DNA from: Acidobacteriaceae bacterium
GTDB taxonomy: Bacteria > Acidobacteriota > Terriglobia > Terriglobales > Acidobacteriaceae
DNA: 41,541 nt
NCBI GenBank assembly: GCA_003165795.1
Contig: PMWW01000152.1
Coordinates: 84,144 to 125,684 of the forward strand
Direction: 5' to 3'
In this document: in pieces, positions 26,193 to 33,871 of the stretch
Position numbering within the stretch: the first letter of the stretch is position 1
Layout of the letters: each line of letters starts with the position of its first letter
Translations under genes and position numbers: made by a program
Notes under the pieces: model-generated
Seen by the model: only the letters and a program-made list of their open reading frames with translations
Databases searched by the model: none
What the model was told of the DNA's origin: nothing

Positions 26193-28717
26193 CAGAAACC
26201 GACCAAGCCAGCGTCATGGTGGTGGATGACCAACCCGCCAATTTGAAGCTCCTGGAAGACATGCTGAAAAATCAGGGCTACGCGATACGTTCGTTTCCCA
26301 GAGGCCAGCTGGCCCTGGCGTCGGCAGCGCAGAGCCCCCCCGACCTGATCCTGCTGGATATCAACATGCCGCAGATGAATGGCATCGAAGTTTGCGAACG
26401 GCTGAAGTCCGACCGCAGATTGGCCGGGATCCCGGTCATCTTCCTCAGCGCGCTAAACGAAAGCGAGGACAAGATCAAGGCTTTTCGGTCCGGCGGCGTG
26501 GACTACGTCACCAAACCGTTCCAACTTGCCGAAGTGCTGGCGCGAGTGGAAACTCATCTGGAGTTGCGTCGCCTGCAGCGGACAATCGAACGGCACAGTG
26601 ATCACTTGGAAGCGATGGTCCGCTCCCGCACCACCGAACTGGTGGATGCGAACCGGCAATTGGAATTGCTGGCGGAAGCGTTGAAGGCCGCTCCGAGTGC
26701 CATCGGCATCACCGATGCGAGCGGATCGCTGGTCTGGACTAACCCGGCATTTTCCGCGCTGTCCGGCTACTCGGCGGAAGAAGTAATGGGCAAGAACCGG
26801 CGGCTGTTGAATTCGGGAAAGCAGGACCAGAAGTTCTACGAGCGGATGTGGACGACGATCTCGTCGGGAAAAACCTGGCAAGGGGAGATTGTCAATCGCC
26901 GCAAGGATGGCAGTGACTCTACCGAAGAGATGATCATTGCGCCGGTTTCGCTGCAAGCAAGCCGAATCACCCATTTCGTAACCATCAACCAGGACATTTC
27001 CGAGCGGAAGCGGTCTGAGGAAGAACTTCGCAAGGCGGAAGAAAAATATCGGGCCATCTTCGAAGATGCGGTGGTGGGGATTTTTCGGACCACCCCTGAC
27101 GGCCGCCTGGTGGACGTCAATCGCGCTTTCGCTCGCATGCATGGTTACGATTCTGCGGCAGAGCTATTGCCGGACGTGGCCACGATGACACGCCAAATAT
27201 TCGTCGATGCCGAGCAGATGAAGGCTTGGGCGGAGGTGCTGGATTCAGATGGCGTCATAAGTGGGGCTGAAGTGAAAATCTGCCGTAGAGACCGCACCCA
27301 CAAATGGGGGCTGCTGAACATCCGGGGGGTGCGAAATACCGATGGCGATATGGTGTTCTATGAGGGCACGATTGAGGACGTGACCGACCGCAAACTGGCG
27401 CAAGAGCAAGTCCACTTCCTGGCCTATTATGATGTCCTCACGGAGCTGCCCAACCGGGCGCTGCTGCGGGCGCGATTGGACAAGGCGCTGGCCGATGCCC
27501 GCCGGCGAACGGACAAAGTGGCGCTGCTGTTTCTCGACCTTGACCGGTTCAAGATCATTAATGATTCGCTGGGGCACTCCTTTGGCGACCTTCTGCTGCA
27601 GCAGGTAGCAGCTCGTCTGAAGAGTGTGACCCGCGAAGAAGACACCGTGGCCCGGGTGGGCGGGGACGAATTTGTGATCGTGCTGACCTGTGCCGAAAAC
27701 GCCAAAGAGGTGGCGCTTACCGCGGAACGCGTGGTGAATTCGGTCACTGGGGAGTTCGTGGTCCATGGTCACTCACTCAGCATTACCTGTAGTCTGGGTA
27801 TCAGTATGTTCCCGGAACACGGTACGGACAGCGAAGCGTTGATCAAGAATGCCGATGCGGCGATGTATTGCGCCAAAGAAAACGGATGCGACAACTATCG
27901 CTTCTTTACCGACGATATCAGTTCCCGGGTGGTGGAGCGATTGACTCTGGAGAATGGCTTGCGGCTGGCCCTCGACCGGGAAGAATTCTTCCTGGTGTAT
28001 CAACCTCAGGTAAGCATCGCCAACGAGGAAATCACCGGGGTGGAGGCACTGCTTCGCTGGCAACACCCTGAGTTGGGCTTGGTGTCGCCAGATAAGTTCA
28101 TAAGGATCACCGAGAACACCGGGCTGATTATAGGGATTGGTGAATGGGTACTCAGGACCGCCTGTTCGCAGGCCCGCAAGTGGCAAGAAGAGGGCCTGCT
28201 GGCGGTGCCGATGGCGGTAAACGTGTCGGCCGTCCAGTTTCGCCAAGAAGGCTTCCCCGCACTCATCCGCAGCGTGCTGCTGGAGACTGGTCTCCAGCCC
28301 CAGTTCCTCGAACTGGAGTTGACCGAGAGCTTACTGCTATCCAATGCAGACGTGATGTTTGCCGTTCTGCACGAACTAAAGGACATGGGTTTAAAGCTGG
28401 CGCTCGACGACTTCGGGACGGGCTATTCCAGCCTCAGCTACCTGCGGCAGTTTCCGGTGAGCAAACTCAAGATCGATCAATCGTTTATCCGGGACATTGC
28501 GGTCAATCCCGACGACGCGGCGATTACCGGGGCAATCATCAGCATGGCCAGGGACCTAAATCTCAAGGTGATTGCCGAAGGGGTTGAGAATGAGGCGCAA
28601 CTTTCCTTTTTGCGGGCCCATCAGTGTGGCGAATTTCAAGGCTACTTTTTTAGCCAACCGCTGACCGTGGAGAAGCTGGCCGACAAACTACGAACGAAAG
28701 TTGGATCGACACGGTAG
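26189..28717 (+). CDS. Receiver-PAS-PAS-GGDEF-EAL cyclic di-GMP enzyme
   Basis: An 842-residue response regulator that can in principle both make and degrade cyclic di-GMP. The N-terminal receiver has LILLDINMPQM and Lys in VTKPF. Two PAS domains cover about 155-280 and 280-410. The GGDEF domain has Gly491-Phe495 intact, with the inhibitory I-site Arg482-x-x-Asp485 exactly five residues before it. The EAL domain begins with Glu619-Ala-Leu (GVEALLRW) and keeps NVSAVQF, ELTESLL, DDFGTGYSS, KIDQSFI, AEGVE and QGYFFSQ, the expected metal and catalytic residues. ATG 26189 has AGGGGA 6 nt upstream and overlaps the stop of the CHASE kinase, the obvious phosphodonor for its receiver. It is the only visible enzymatic output of the island besides the PP2C. 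Confidence 0.94.
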   Translation: MTETDQASVMVVDDQPANLKLLEDMLKNQGYAIRSFPRGQLALASAAQSPPDLILLDINMPQMNGIEVCERLKSDRRLAGIPVIFLSALNESEDKIKAFRSGGVDYVTKPFQLAEVLARVETHLELRRLQRTIERHSDHLEAMVRSRTTELVDANRQLELLAEALKAAPSAIGITDASGSLVWTNPAFSALSGYSAEEVMGKNRRLLNSGKQDQKFYERMWTTISSGKTWQGEIVNRRKDGSDSTEEMIIAPVSLQASRITHFVTINQDISERKRSEEELRKAEEKYRAIFEDAVVGIFRTTPDGRLVDVNRAFARMHGYDSAAELLPDVATMTRQIFVDAEQMKAWAEVLDSDGVISGAEVKICRRDRTHKWGLLNIRGVRNTDGDMVFYEGTIEDVTDRKLAQEQVHFLAYYDVLTELPNRALLRARLDKALADARRRTDKVALLFLDLDRFKIINDSLGHSFGDLLLQQVAARLKSVTREEDTVARVGGDEFVIVLTCAENAKEVALTAERVVNSVTGEFVVHGHSLSITCSLGISMFPEHGTDSEALIKNADAAMYCAKENGCDNYRFFTDDISSRVVERLTLENGLRLALDREEFFLVYQPQVSIANEEITGVEALLRWQHPELGLVSPDKFIRITENTGLIIGIGEWVLRTACSQARKWQEEGLLAVPMAVNVSAVQFRQEGFPALIRSVLLETGLQPQFLELELTESLLLSNADVMFAVLHELKDMGLKLALDDFGTGYSSLSYLRQFPVSKLKIDQSFIRDIAVNPDDAAITGAIISMARDLNLKVIAEGVENEAQLSFLRAHQCGEFQGYFFSQPLTVEKLADKLRTKVGSTR

Positions 28718-28792
28718 CCTATGTCCTAATTGTCACCCGTGCGGGCCAGTGAGTCGAGAGATCTGCCGTCGCTTTTGAAGCGGCCCCGAGCC

Positions 28793-28939
28793 TTAGCAGG
28801 CTACTGAAAAAGCCGGGAAAGCAGATTCCTTGGGGCTGAAGCCCGCTTGGCATGGCAAGAATAAAGGCCTTAGGACGGCGCACTTGAAGGTGCGCCCCTT
28901 CAAGACATGTCGAATCCGACTTTTCCAGCAACCGGTTAG
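28793..28939 (+). repeat. 147-bp MITE-like element, copy B
   Basis: The ends are imperfect inverted repeats (AGCAGGCTACTGAAAA; right end TTTTCCAGCAACCGG) inside direct TTAG flanks. There are two internal hairpins (GGGCT/AGCCC at 28833-28844 and GGCGCAC/GTGCGCC near 28876-28896). It shares the AAGAATAA ... GGCG ... CGCCCCTTCAAG core with the copies at 32726-32871 (inverted) and 37002-37148. The right TTAG contains the stop codon of the mutarotase gene. Confidence 0.75.
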
Positions 28940-29847
28940 AGTTCGGTCACCCTGACCGTCGCTTTCATCATGTGCTGTCGCCCCGGCGCCAGTTCGACCG
29001 CAAAATTGCCGACATTGCTGGTTTCGATACACAGCATTTGCTTCCATTGATCTTCCCCCAAGTCAGACAAGCTGCGGGACTTCTCAACCCAGGGATTCCA
29101 CACCACGGTGGTCAGCGAATTCTCCTTGATGACCTCTATCTGACGATGTAGGACAGTATCTTGCAGGGCGACGGGATGCTGAGTATTCAGATAGACGCGG
29201 TCGGTTTCAGACTCGATCACCACGTCGCCATGCTGGGTCTTTTGACGATAGGAATCGGTTTTGTCCAGGTAAGCAACACCGTCCAAGCCAGACACGCGGG
29301 CTTTCACGGCGTCTCCTACTCTGTGGTAGGCGTGCATGGCTTCCTCGAAACGAAGCGACGTTGGGCCGGTATTGGTCACCACCAGCTCAAGCACCAGCTG
29401 GGGGCCGAACGTGGCACGGTGCAGCAAGCGAAAATCGGCAGGCCACCACTTCTTCGTGCTCTCATCGCCGGCGGTGAACATGCTCACCGTCACGGCGTTG
29501 CCAGCCGGCTCGATCGACTCCAGCTGCCACGATTTTGTGCGCACGAATCCGTGGGCGGGAGCGTGGGGACCGTCTGCCTTGTCGCCAAACCACGGGAAGC
29601 AGATAGGAACGCCTCCACGAATGGCAACGCCATCCTTCCAGAGGGAATGGGTACTCATGAACAGAACTTCCTGCTGTGCTGCCGGCTTCCATGACGTTAC
29701 ATGGGCCCCATGAAGGTACATCTCGCCGGCGGCCGCGGGAGTGGCGATCTTCACCAGCGGGAGGCCACCGTTTCCCTCAACCACCTGGGCGATTCCGGGG
29801 ATGCCAAATCTGCGGTCAAGCTCGGCAATGGTCGCGCCTGTCGCCAT
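28936..29847 (-). CDS. D-hexose-6-phosphate mutarotase (YeaD-like aldose 1-epimerase)
   Basis: A 303-residue galactose-mutarotase-fold protein of the YeaD type, which interconverts the anomers of glucose-6-phosphate and related sugars. Signature segments are YLHGAHVTSWKP, GVPICFPWFG, APAHGFVRTKSW (His99), FEEAMHAYHRVGD (His172/His175) and CIETSNVGNFAVEL with the catalytic-type Glu. The length fits the family. The ATG at 29845-29847 has an AGGAGA-like site upstream. It is divergent from transaldolase and the other pentose phosphate genes, which suits a role in hexose phosphate handling. Its TAA stop lies within the flank of a repeat element. Confidence 0.9.
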   Translation of the reverse strand: MATGATIAELDRRFGIPGIAQVVEGNGGLPLVKIATPAAAGEMYLHGAHVTSWKPAAQQEVLFMSTHSLWKDGVAIRGGVPICFPWFGDKADGPHAPAHGFVRTKSWQLESIEPAGNAVTVSMFTAGDESTKKWWPADFRLLHRATFGPQLVLELVVTNTGPTSLRFEEAMHAYHRVGDAVKARVSGLDGVAYLDKTDSYRQKTQHGDVVIESETDRVYLNTQHPVALQDTVLHRQIEVIKENSLTTVVWNPWVEKSRSLSDLGEDQWKQMLCIETSNVGNFAVELAPGRQHMMKATVRVTEL

Positions 29848-29880
29848 AGAGTCTCCTTTCCGTGCTCTAATGCGGAATTG

Positions 29881-30008
29881 TTAGGGAGGGTCTGATTAAG
29901 CCAGGTGGGAGTGCCTCAGGGGCTAAAGCCCAGCCTTTATAACGGGCATTTACGGACGGCCTGAAGGCCGTCCCCTTCGAGGGCCCGGACTTATCAGAGC
30001 TTCCTTAG
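29881..30008. repeat. 128-bp IS5-like MITE with TTAG flanks
   Basis: Inverted ends GGGAGGGTCTGATTAAG (left) and, on the other strand, GGAAGCTCTGATAAG (right) are flanked by TTAG on both sides. Internal hairpins are GGGGCT/AGCCC and a perfect GGACGGCC-TGAA-GGCCGTCC. The ends resemble IS5-group termini, and TTAG fits the YTAR target of that group. The CCCCTTCGA after hairpin two recalls the 147-bp family, but the ends differ. Confidence 0.65.
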
Positions 30009-30128
30009 TTTTGATCGCTGACTCGAATGTATTGCACGGGTCCGGGGTTGTCGAGCAAGTCGAAGCGCAGGCTGTGAGCATCTAACTAATCATTGCGATT
30101 CGGGCGATATAGTGACGCTCTAAAGGAT

Positions 30129-30222
30129 TTGTCATCGCGAGCGAAGTGAGGGATCAGTTTTCTTGCCTTCTCCGGTGAAGAGCAGATTCCTCGCACCCAG
30201 AAACGGGCGCTCGTAATGACAA
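30129..30222. repeat. 94-bp palindromic intergenic repeat
   Basis: The left end TTGTCATCGCGAGCG and the right end, read on the other strand, TTGTCATTACGAGCG match at 13 of 15 positions. This type of TGTCAT..CGAGCG repeat is widespread between genes of many bacteria. A very similar string (TTGTCATCACGAGCG) occurs inside the element at 32726-32871. Confidence 0.55.
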
Positions 30223-30315
30223 TTCTGCAAGAGATGGGATCTTTTCACAGTCCTGAGACTATAAGCCGCAAGTCTCAATAAGGTATGGATCGCTGATTGT
30301 TAACCTTGCGTGAAT

Positions 30316-30344
30316 TACACTCATACGACCCGCGTTGTATAGTG
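30316..30344 (+). promoter_or_regulatory. Candidate promoter of the transaldolase gene
   Basis: TTACAC (30316-30321) and TATAGT (30339-30344) are separated by 17 bp and fit a housekeeping sigma promoter at four and five of six positions. Transcription would begin about 125 nt before the transaldolase ATG. Confidence 0.45.
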
Positions 30345-30475
30345 TCGCAAGCGGTCTTTTCGCTTCTAAACCGTAGCCTAACCTGCGACCATCGCCAAGC
30401 CCCCTGGAATTTTGCCAGTTGAAGGGTCTAGCGGCTGGCTGATACTTTCGAAGTTATCGCTCTTGAGGTGAAGTA

Positions 30476-31561
30476 ATGAAAGCAACGCAAACTTTGCATG
30501 ACCTGGGCCAGAGTCTTTGGCTCGACAATATCACGCGCGACTTGCTGGATACGGGAACGCTAAAGCGCTACATCGACGAGCTGTCGGTGACGGGACTCAC
30601 GTCGAATCCGACGATTTTCGACCAAGCTATCAGCAAGAGTGCCTCGTACGATGCATCGATCCAGGAAAAAGCCAGCCAGGAGAAATCCTGCGAGGCCTTG
30701 TTCTTCGATCTGGCGCTAGAAGATCTTACTCGTGCCGCCGATCTATTCCGTCCGACTTACGAGCGAACCAAGGGTGTCGATGGCTGGGTGTCGTTGGAAG
30801 TTTCTCCGGCGCTGGCTTATGAGGCCGCGAAGAGTCTGTCGGTGGCCAAAGATCTGCACGCCCGCGCTGCTCGTCCCAACCTTTTTATCAAGATACCCGG
30901 CACGCAACAAGGATTGACCGCTATCGAAGAGGCCATCTTTGCCGGCGTTTCGGTCAACGTGACGCTGCTGTTCTCGCGCGAGCAATATCTGGCGGCGGCC
31001 GAGGCTTACCTGCGCGGCATCGAGCGCCGGATCGCTGCCGGTCTGAAGACCAATGTCGGCTCGGTAGCGTCGGTATTCATCAGCCGTTGGGACGTCGCCG
31101 TGACGAACAAAGTGCCGGACGAACTGCGCGACAAGTTGGGCATCGCCATCGCCCAGCGCACCTACAAGGCTTATTACGATTTGCTGGCAACGCCGCGGTG
31201 GAGGGCCATCGCCAGCGCGGGCTACAATCCGCAGCGCCTCTTGTTGGCCAGCACTGGGACCAAAGATCCCCGAGCTTCCGACATTCTCTATGTCAAGGCG
31301 CTGGCTGCTCCCAACACCGTAAACACCATGCCCGAGGGAACGCTGAAGGCATTTGCCGATCATGGTGAGGTGGGCGCTGCTATGCCGACCGACGGCGGCG
31401 ATTGCGAGCAGGTATTGGCCCAGTTCGGCAAAGCCGGCGTTGATGTGATTGCCCTGGCAGCGCAGCTTCAGGAAGAAGGCGCGAAGTCGTTCGTCAAGTC
31501 CTGGGACGACTTGATGAGGGTGATCGAGGCCAAGAGTGCGGTGCTGACTAAGGTCATCTGA
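30476..31561 (+). CDS. tal: Transaldolase
   Basis: Transfers a dihydroxyacetone unit between sedoheptulose-7-phosphate and glyceraldehyde-3-phosphate in the non-oxidative pentose phosphate pathway. The 361-residue chain is of the longer TalA/mycobacterial-type subfamily. Visible motifs are [14 protein letters not shown] near residue 40, [16 protein letters not shown] with Schiff-base Lys139, and SVNVTLLFS. The C-terminal half has [24 protein letters not shown] and the AFADHGE stretch. GAGGTG at 30465-30470 supports the start. It is followed after about 105 bp by 6-phosphogluconate dehydrogenase on the same strand. Unlike some relatives it is not fused to glucose-6-phosphate isomerase. Confidence 0.95.
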   Translation: MKATQTLHDLGQSLWLDNITRDLLDTGTLKRYIDELSVTGLTSNPTIFDQAISKSASYDASIQEKASQEKSCEALFFDLALEDLTRAADLFRPTYERTKGVDGWVSLEVSPALAYEAAKSLSVAKDLHARAARPNLFIKIPGTQQGLTAIEEAIFAGVSVNVTLLFSREQYLAAAEAYLRGIERRIAAGLKTNVGSVASVFISRWDVAVTNKVPDELRDKLGIAIAQRTYKAYYDLLATPRWRAIASAGYNPQRLLLASTGTKDPRASDILYVKALAAPNTVNTMPEGTLKAFADHGEVGAAMPTDGGDCEQVLAQFGKAGVDVIALAAQLQEEGAKSFVKSWDDLMRVIEAKSAVLTKVI

Positions 31562-31665
31562 GTTTTTTCTTCGGCCCCATGTTGCTTGCTCGCGAAAGCG
31601 CCATTCCGGCATCAACGTGTGCTGGCACGGGGCCCGGCAATTTCTGTCAAAAGAGGAGTGATGGA

Positions 31666-32685
31666 ATGCAACTTGGAATGGTGGGACTGGGACGGATGGG
31701 CGCCAACATGGTGCGGCGGCTCATGAACGCAGGGCACGAGTGCGTGGTCTTCGACATGTTTCCCAAGGCGGTGGAGGAGTTAGTCAAAGAGAAAGCGGTT
31801 GGATCTTCCTCCTTGCAGGATTTCGCCAAGAAGCTTAACCAGCCGCGCGCCATCTGGCTGATGGTTCCCGCTGCTGCCGTGGATGAAACCATCGCGGGCA
31901 TCGTGCCGCATCTGGAGCCCGGTGACATCCTGATTGACGGCGGCAATTCGTATTACATCGACGACATCCGTCGCGCCAAGGACCTGGCAACCAAGCAGAT
32001 TCACTACGTCGATGTCGGCACCAGCGGCGGCGTCTGGGGACTGGAGCGCGGATATTGCATGATGATCGGGGGTCCGCCAGCGGCGGTGCAGCATCTCGAT
32101 CCCATCTTCAAAACGCTGGCGCCGGGCAAGGGCAACATCGACCGCACGCCGGGCCGCGAGAAGATGGGCGGCACGGCCGAAGAAGGTTATCTGCATTGCG
32201 GACCGAACGGCGGTGGACATTTCGTCAAGATGGTGCACAACGGCATCGAGTACGGCATCATGGCAGCTTATGCCGAAGGGCTGAACATTCTGAACTCCGC
32301 CAATGTCGGTAAACAGAAACACGAGATCGATGCCGAGACCACCCCGCTGCGCGATCCCGAACATTATCAGTATGACTTCAATCTGCCCGACGTGACCGAG
32401 GTTTGGCGGCGCGGCAGCGTCATCGCTTCCTGGCTGCTGGATTTGACGGCATCTGCGTTGGCTACTGATCCTCAGCTGTCGAAATTTGCCGGCCGCGTCT
32501 CCGACTCGGGCGAAGGGCGCTGGACCATCAAGGCCGGCATTGACGAAGCGGTGCCGACACCGGTGCTCACGACCGCGCTCTATGAGCGCTTCAGCTCGCG
32601 AGGATTGGCAGACTTCGCGGACAAGCTTTTGTCGGCGATGCGCTATGAGTTCGGTGGACATCTGGAGAAGGCGGCAGGGAAATAG
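31666..32685 (+). CDS. gnd: 6-phosphogluconate dehydrogenase, short (GndA/YqeC-like) form
   Basis: Oxidatively decarboxylates 6-phosphogluconate to ribulose-5-phosphate. At 339 residues it belongs to the short form, lacking the long C-terminal repeat of the E. coli enzyme. The Rossmann motif is GLGRMGANM, and beta-2 ends in VVFDMFP with Asp30, which favours NAD over NADP. Substrate and catalytic segments are [32 protein letters not shown]-type sequence and [15 protein letters not shown] (catalytic Lys). GAGGAG at 31653-31658 lies 7 nt before the ATG at 31666; the frame is open further upstream but without family character. A repeat element separates it from 6-phosphogluconolactonase. Confidence 0.94.
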   Translation: MQLGMVGLGRMGANMVRRLMNAGHECVVFDMFPKAVEELVKEKAVGSSSLQDFAKKLNQPRAIWLMVPAAAVDETIAGIVPHLEPGDILIDGGNSYYIDDIRRAKDLATKQIHYVDVGTSGGVWGLERGYCMMIGGPPAAVQHLDPIFKTLAPGKGNIDRTPGREKMGGTAEEGYLHCGPNGGGHFVKMVHNGIEYGIMAAYAEGLNILNSANVGKQKHEIDAETTPLRDPEHYQYDFNLPDVTEVWRRGSVIASWLLDLTASALATDPQLSKFAGRVSDSGEGRWTIKAGIDEAVPTPVLTTALYERFSSRGLADFADKLLSAMRYEFGGHLEKAAGK

Positions 32686-32725
32686 CCGTATGTTTTTTGG
32701 CGGCTGGAAGGAGGAGTACAGCTTT

Positions 32726-32871
32726 CTAGGCCGCGAAAAGACTCGAGTTTTGAAGTCTCTTGAAGGGGCAGACCTTTAGCTGCGCCGTAACAAGCCCTTT
32801 ATTCTTGTCATCACGAGCGGGCTTTCAAGCCCGCGAGGGACCTGCTGTTCACACTTCTGGCGAGCTACTAG
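32726..32871 (-). repeat. 146-bp MITE-like element, copy D (inverted orientation)
   Basis: Bounded by CTAG on both sides and homologous, on the minus strand, to the elements at 28793-28939 and 37002-37148: AAGAATAAAGGGCTTGTTAC then a GGCGCAG hairpin and GCCCCTTCAAGA. A perfect GCGGGCTT/AAGCCCGC hairpin lies at 32817-32834. The terminal repeats are more worn than in the other copies. It sits between gnd and pgl, ending 24 bp before the pgl start. Confidence 0.7.
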
Positions 32872-32895
32872 CTTACCGGGAAAACAGGAGACACA

Positions 32896-33582
32896 ATGCA
32901 GATTGAAATCCTTGCCGATGCCGATGCAGTCGCCAAGAAGGCGGCTACAACCATCGCCGCCGACGCCCGGGCCGCAGTGGCTGCGCGCGGACGCTTCGTC
33001 ATGGCAGTCAGCGGAGGTCATACCCCGTGGGTCATGCTTCGTGAGCTGGCCAACGAGGAAGTTCCTTGGGCCAACGTGCACGTCTTCCAAGTCGATGAAC
33101 GCATCGCGCCGGCCGGAGATCCCGATCGCAACCTCACTCACCTGCGCGCCAGCCTGTTGGAACACGTTCCGCTTCCGCCGGAACAGATTTACGCGATGCC
33201 GGTGGAAGCGCCCGACCTGGAGGCGGCGGCGAAGCAATATGCGCACACCCTCGAACAAATTGCCGGCAAGCCGCCGGTGCTTGACCTGGCGCACTTGGGG
33301 CTCGGTCCCGACGGCCATACGGCCTCGCTCGTGCCCAACGATCCCGTCCTCAAGGTCACCGACGCCGATGTCGGGTTGACCGGTATTTACATGGGACGGC
33401 GCCGGATGACGCTGACCTATCCCGTGCTCAACCGCTCGCGGCGAATTCTGTGGTTGGTGGCCGGTGCGGAGAAGGCTCCTATATTTCCACGACTCAAAGC
33501 TGCCGATCCTACGATCCCGGCCGGACGCATCAGTCAGACGCAGGCGCTGCTGCTCGCCGATAAGGCGGCGGCGGGGCAGTAG
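32896..33582 (+). CDS. pgl: 6-phosphogluconolactonase
   Basis: Hydrolyses 6-phosphogluconolactone to 6-phosphogluconate, the step before Gnd. The 228-residue protein is of the DevB/NagB-like type: MAVSGGHTPWVMLREL near residue 37, VFQVDERIAPAGDPDRN, LGLGPDGHTASLVPND and the closing MTLTYPVLNRSRR segment. AGGAG at 32886-32890 sits 5 nt before the ATG. The gene follows gnd across a repeat element that may weaken read-through. Glucose-6-phosphate dehydrogenase, the usual first enzyme, is not present in the window. Confidence 0.94.
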   Translation: MQIEILADADAVAKKAATTIAADARAAVAARGRFVMAVSGGHTPWVMLRELANEEVPWANVHVFQVDERIAPAGDPDRNLTHLRASLLEHVPLPPEQIYAMPVEAPDLEAAAKQYAHTLEQIAGKPPVLDLAHLGLGPDGHTASLVPNDPVLKVTDADVGLTGIYMGRRRMTLTYPVLNRSRRILWLVAGAEKAPIFPRLKAADPTIPAGRISQTQALLLADKAAAGQ

Positions 33583-33871
33583 CAGTCCGGCCAGATGGCG
33601 GGCCGGGGAAACCAAAAGGCGAATATTCCGGGGCGAGTATTCCGGATGGCCAGAGCTGCTGAGAAGAACTCGCGTTTGGAACCGCGTTGGCAGTTGCAAT
33701 TGATCCGCATGTAAATCGCCGATGAATTTTTCTCGAACCTCGGTATCAAATGGCTTCTTGGATGGCTCTCCTGCTTCCGTTCGTCGGCGATTGGTGATAG
33801 CTTCATTCTCATCCAGACCGTCGTGAACCCGTCGTTTCTGCCGATTACCATCTTGTCAGGAGACCACTGTC

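Larger units (their letters stand above)
29848..30475. other. 628-bp gap between divergent sugar-phosphate genes
   Basis: The gap holds two short repeat elements (29881-30008 and 30129-30222) and a candidate promoter for transaldolase (30316-30344), described separately. No open frame with coding character was seen. The remaining 130 nt before the transaldolase start form a leader in which I recognise no known RNA element. Confidence 0.6.
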
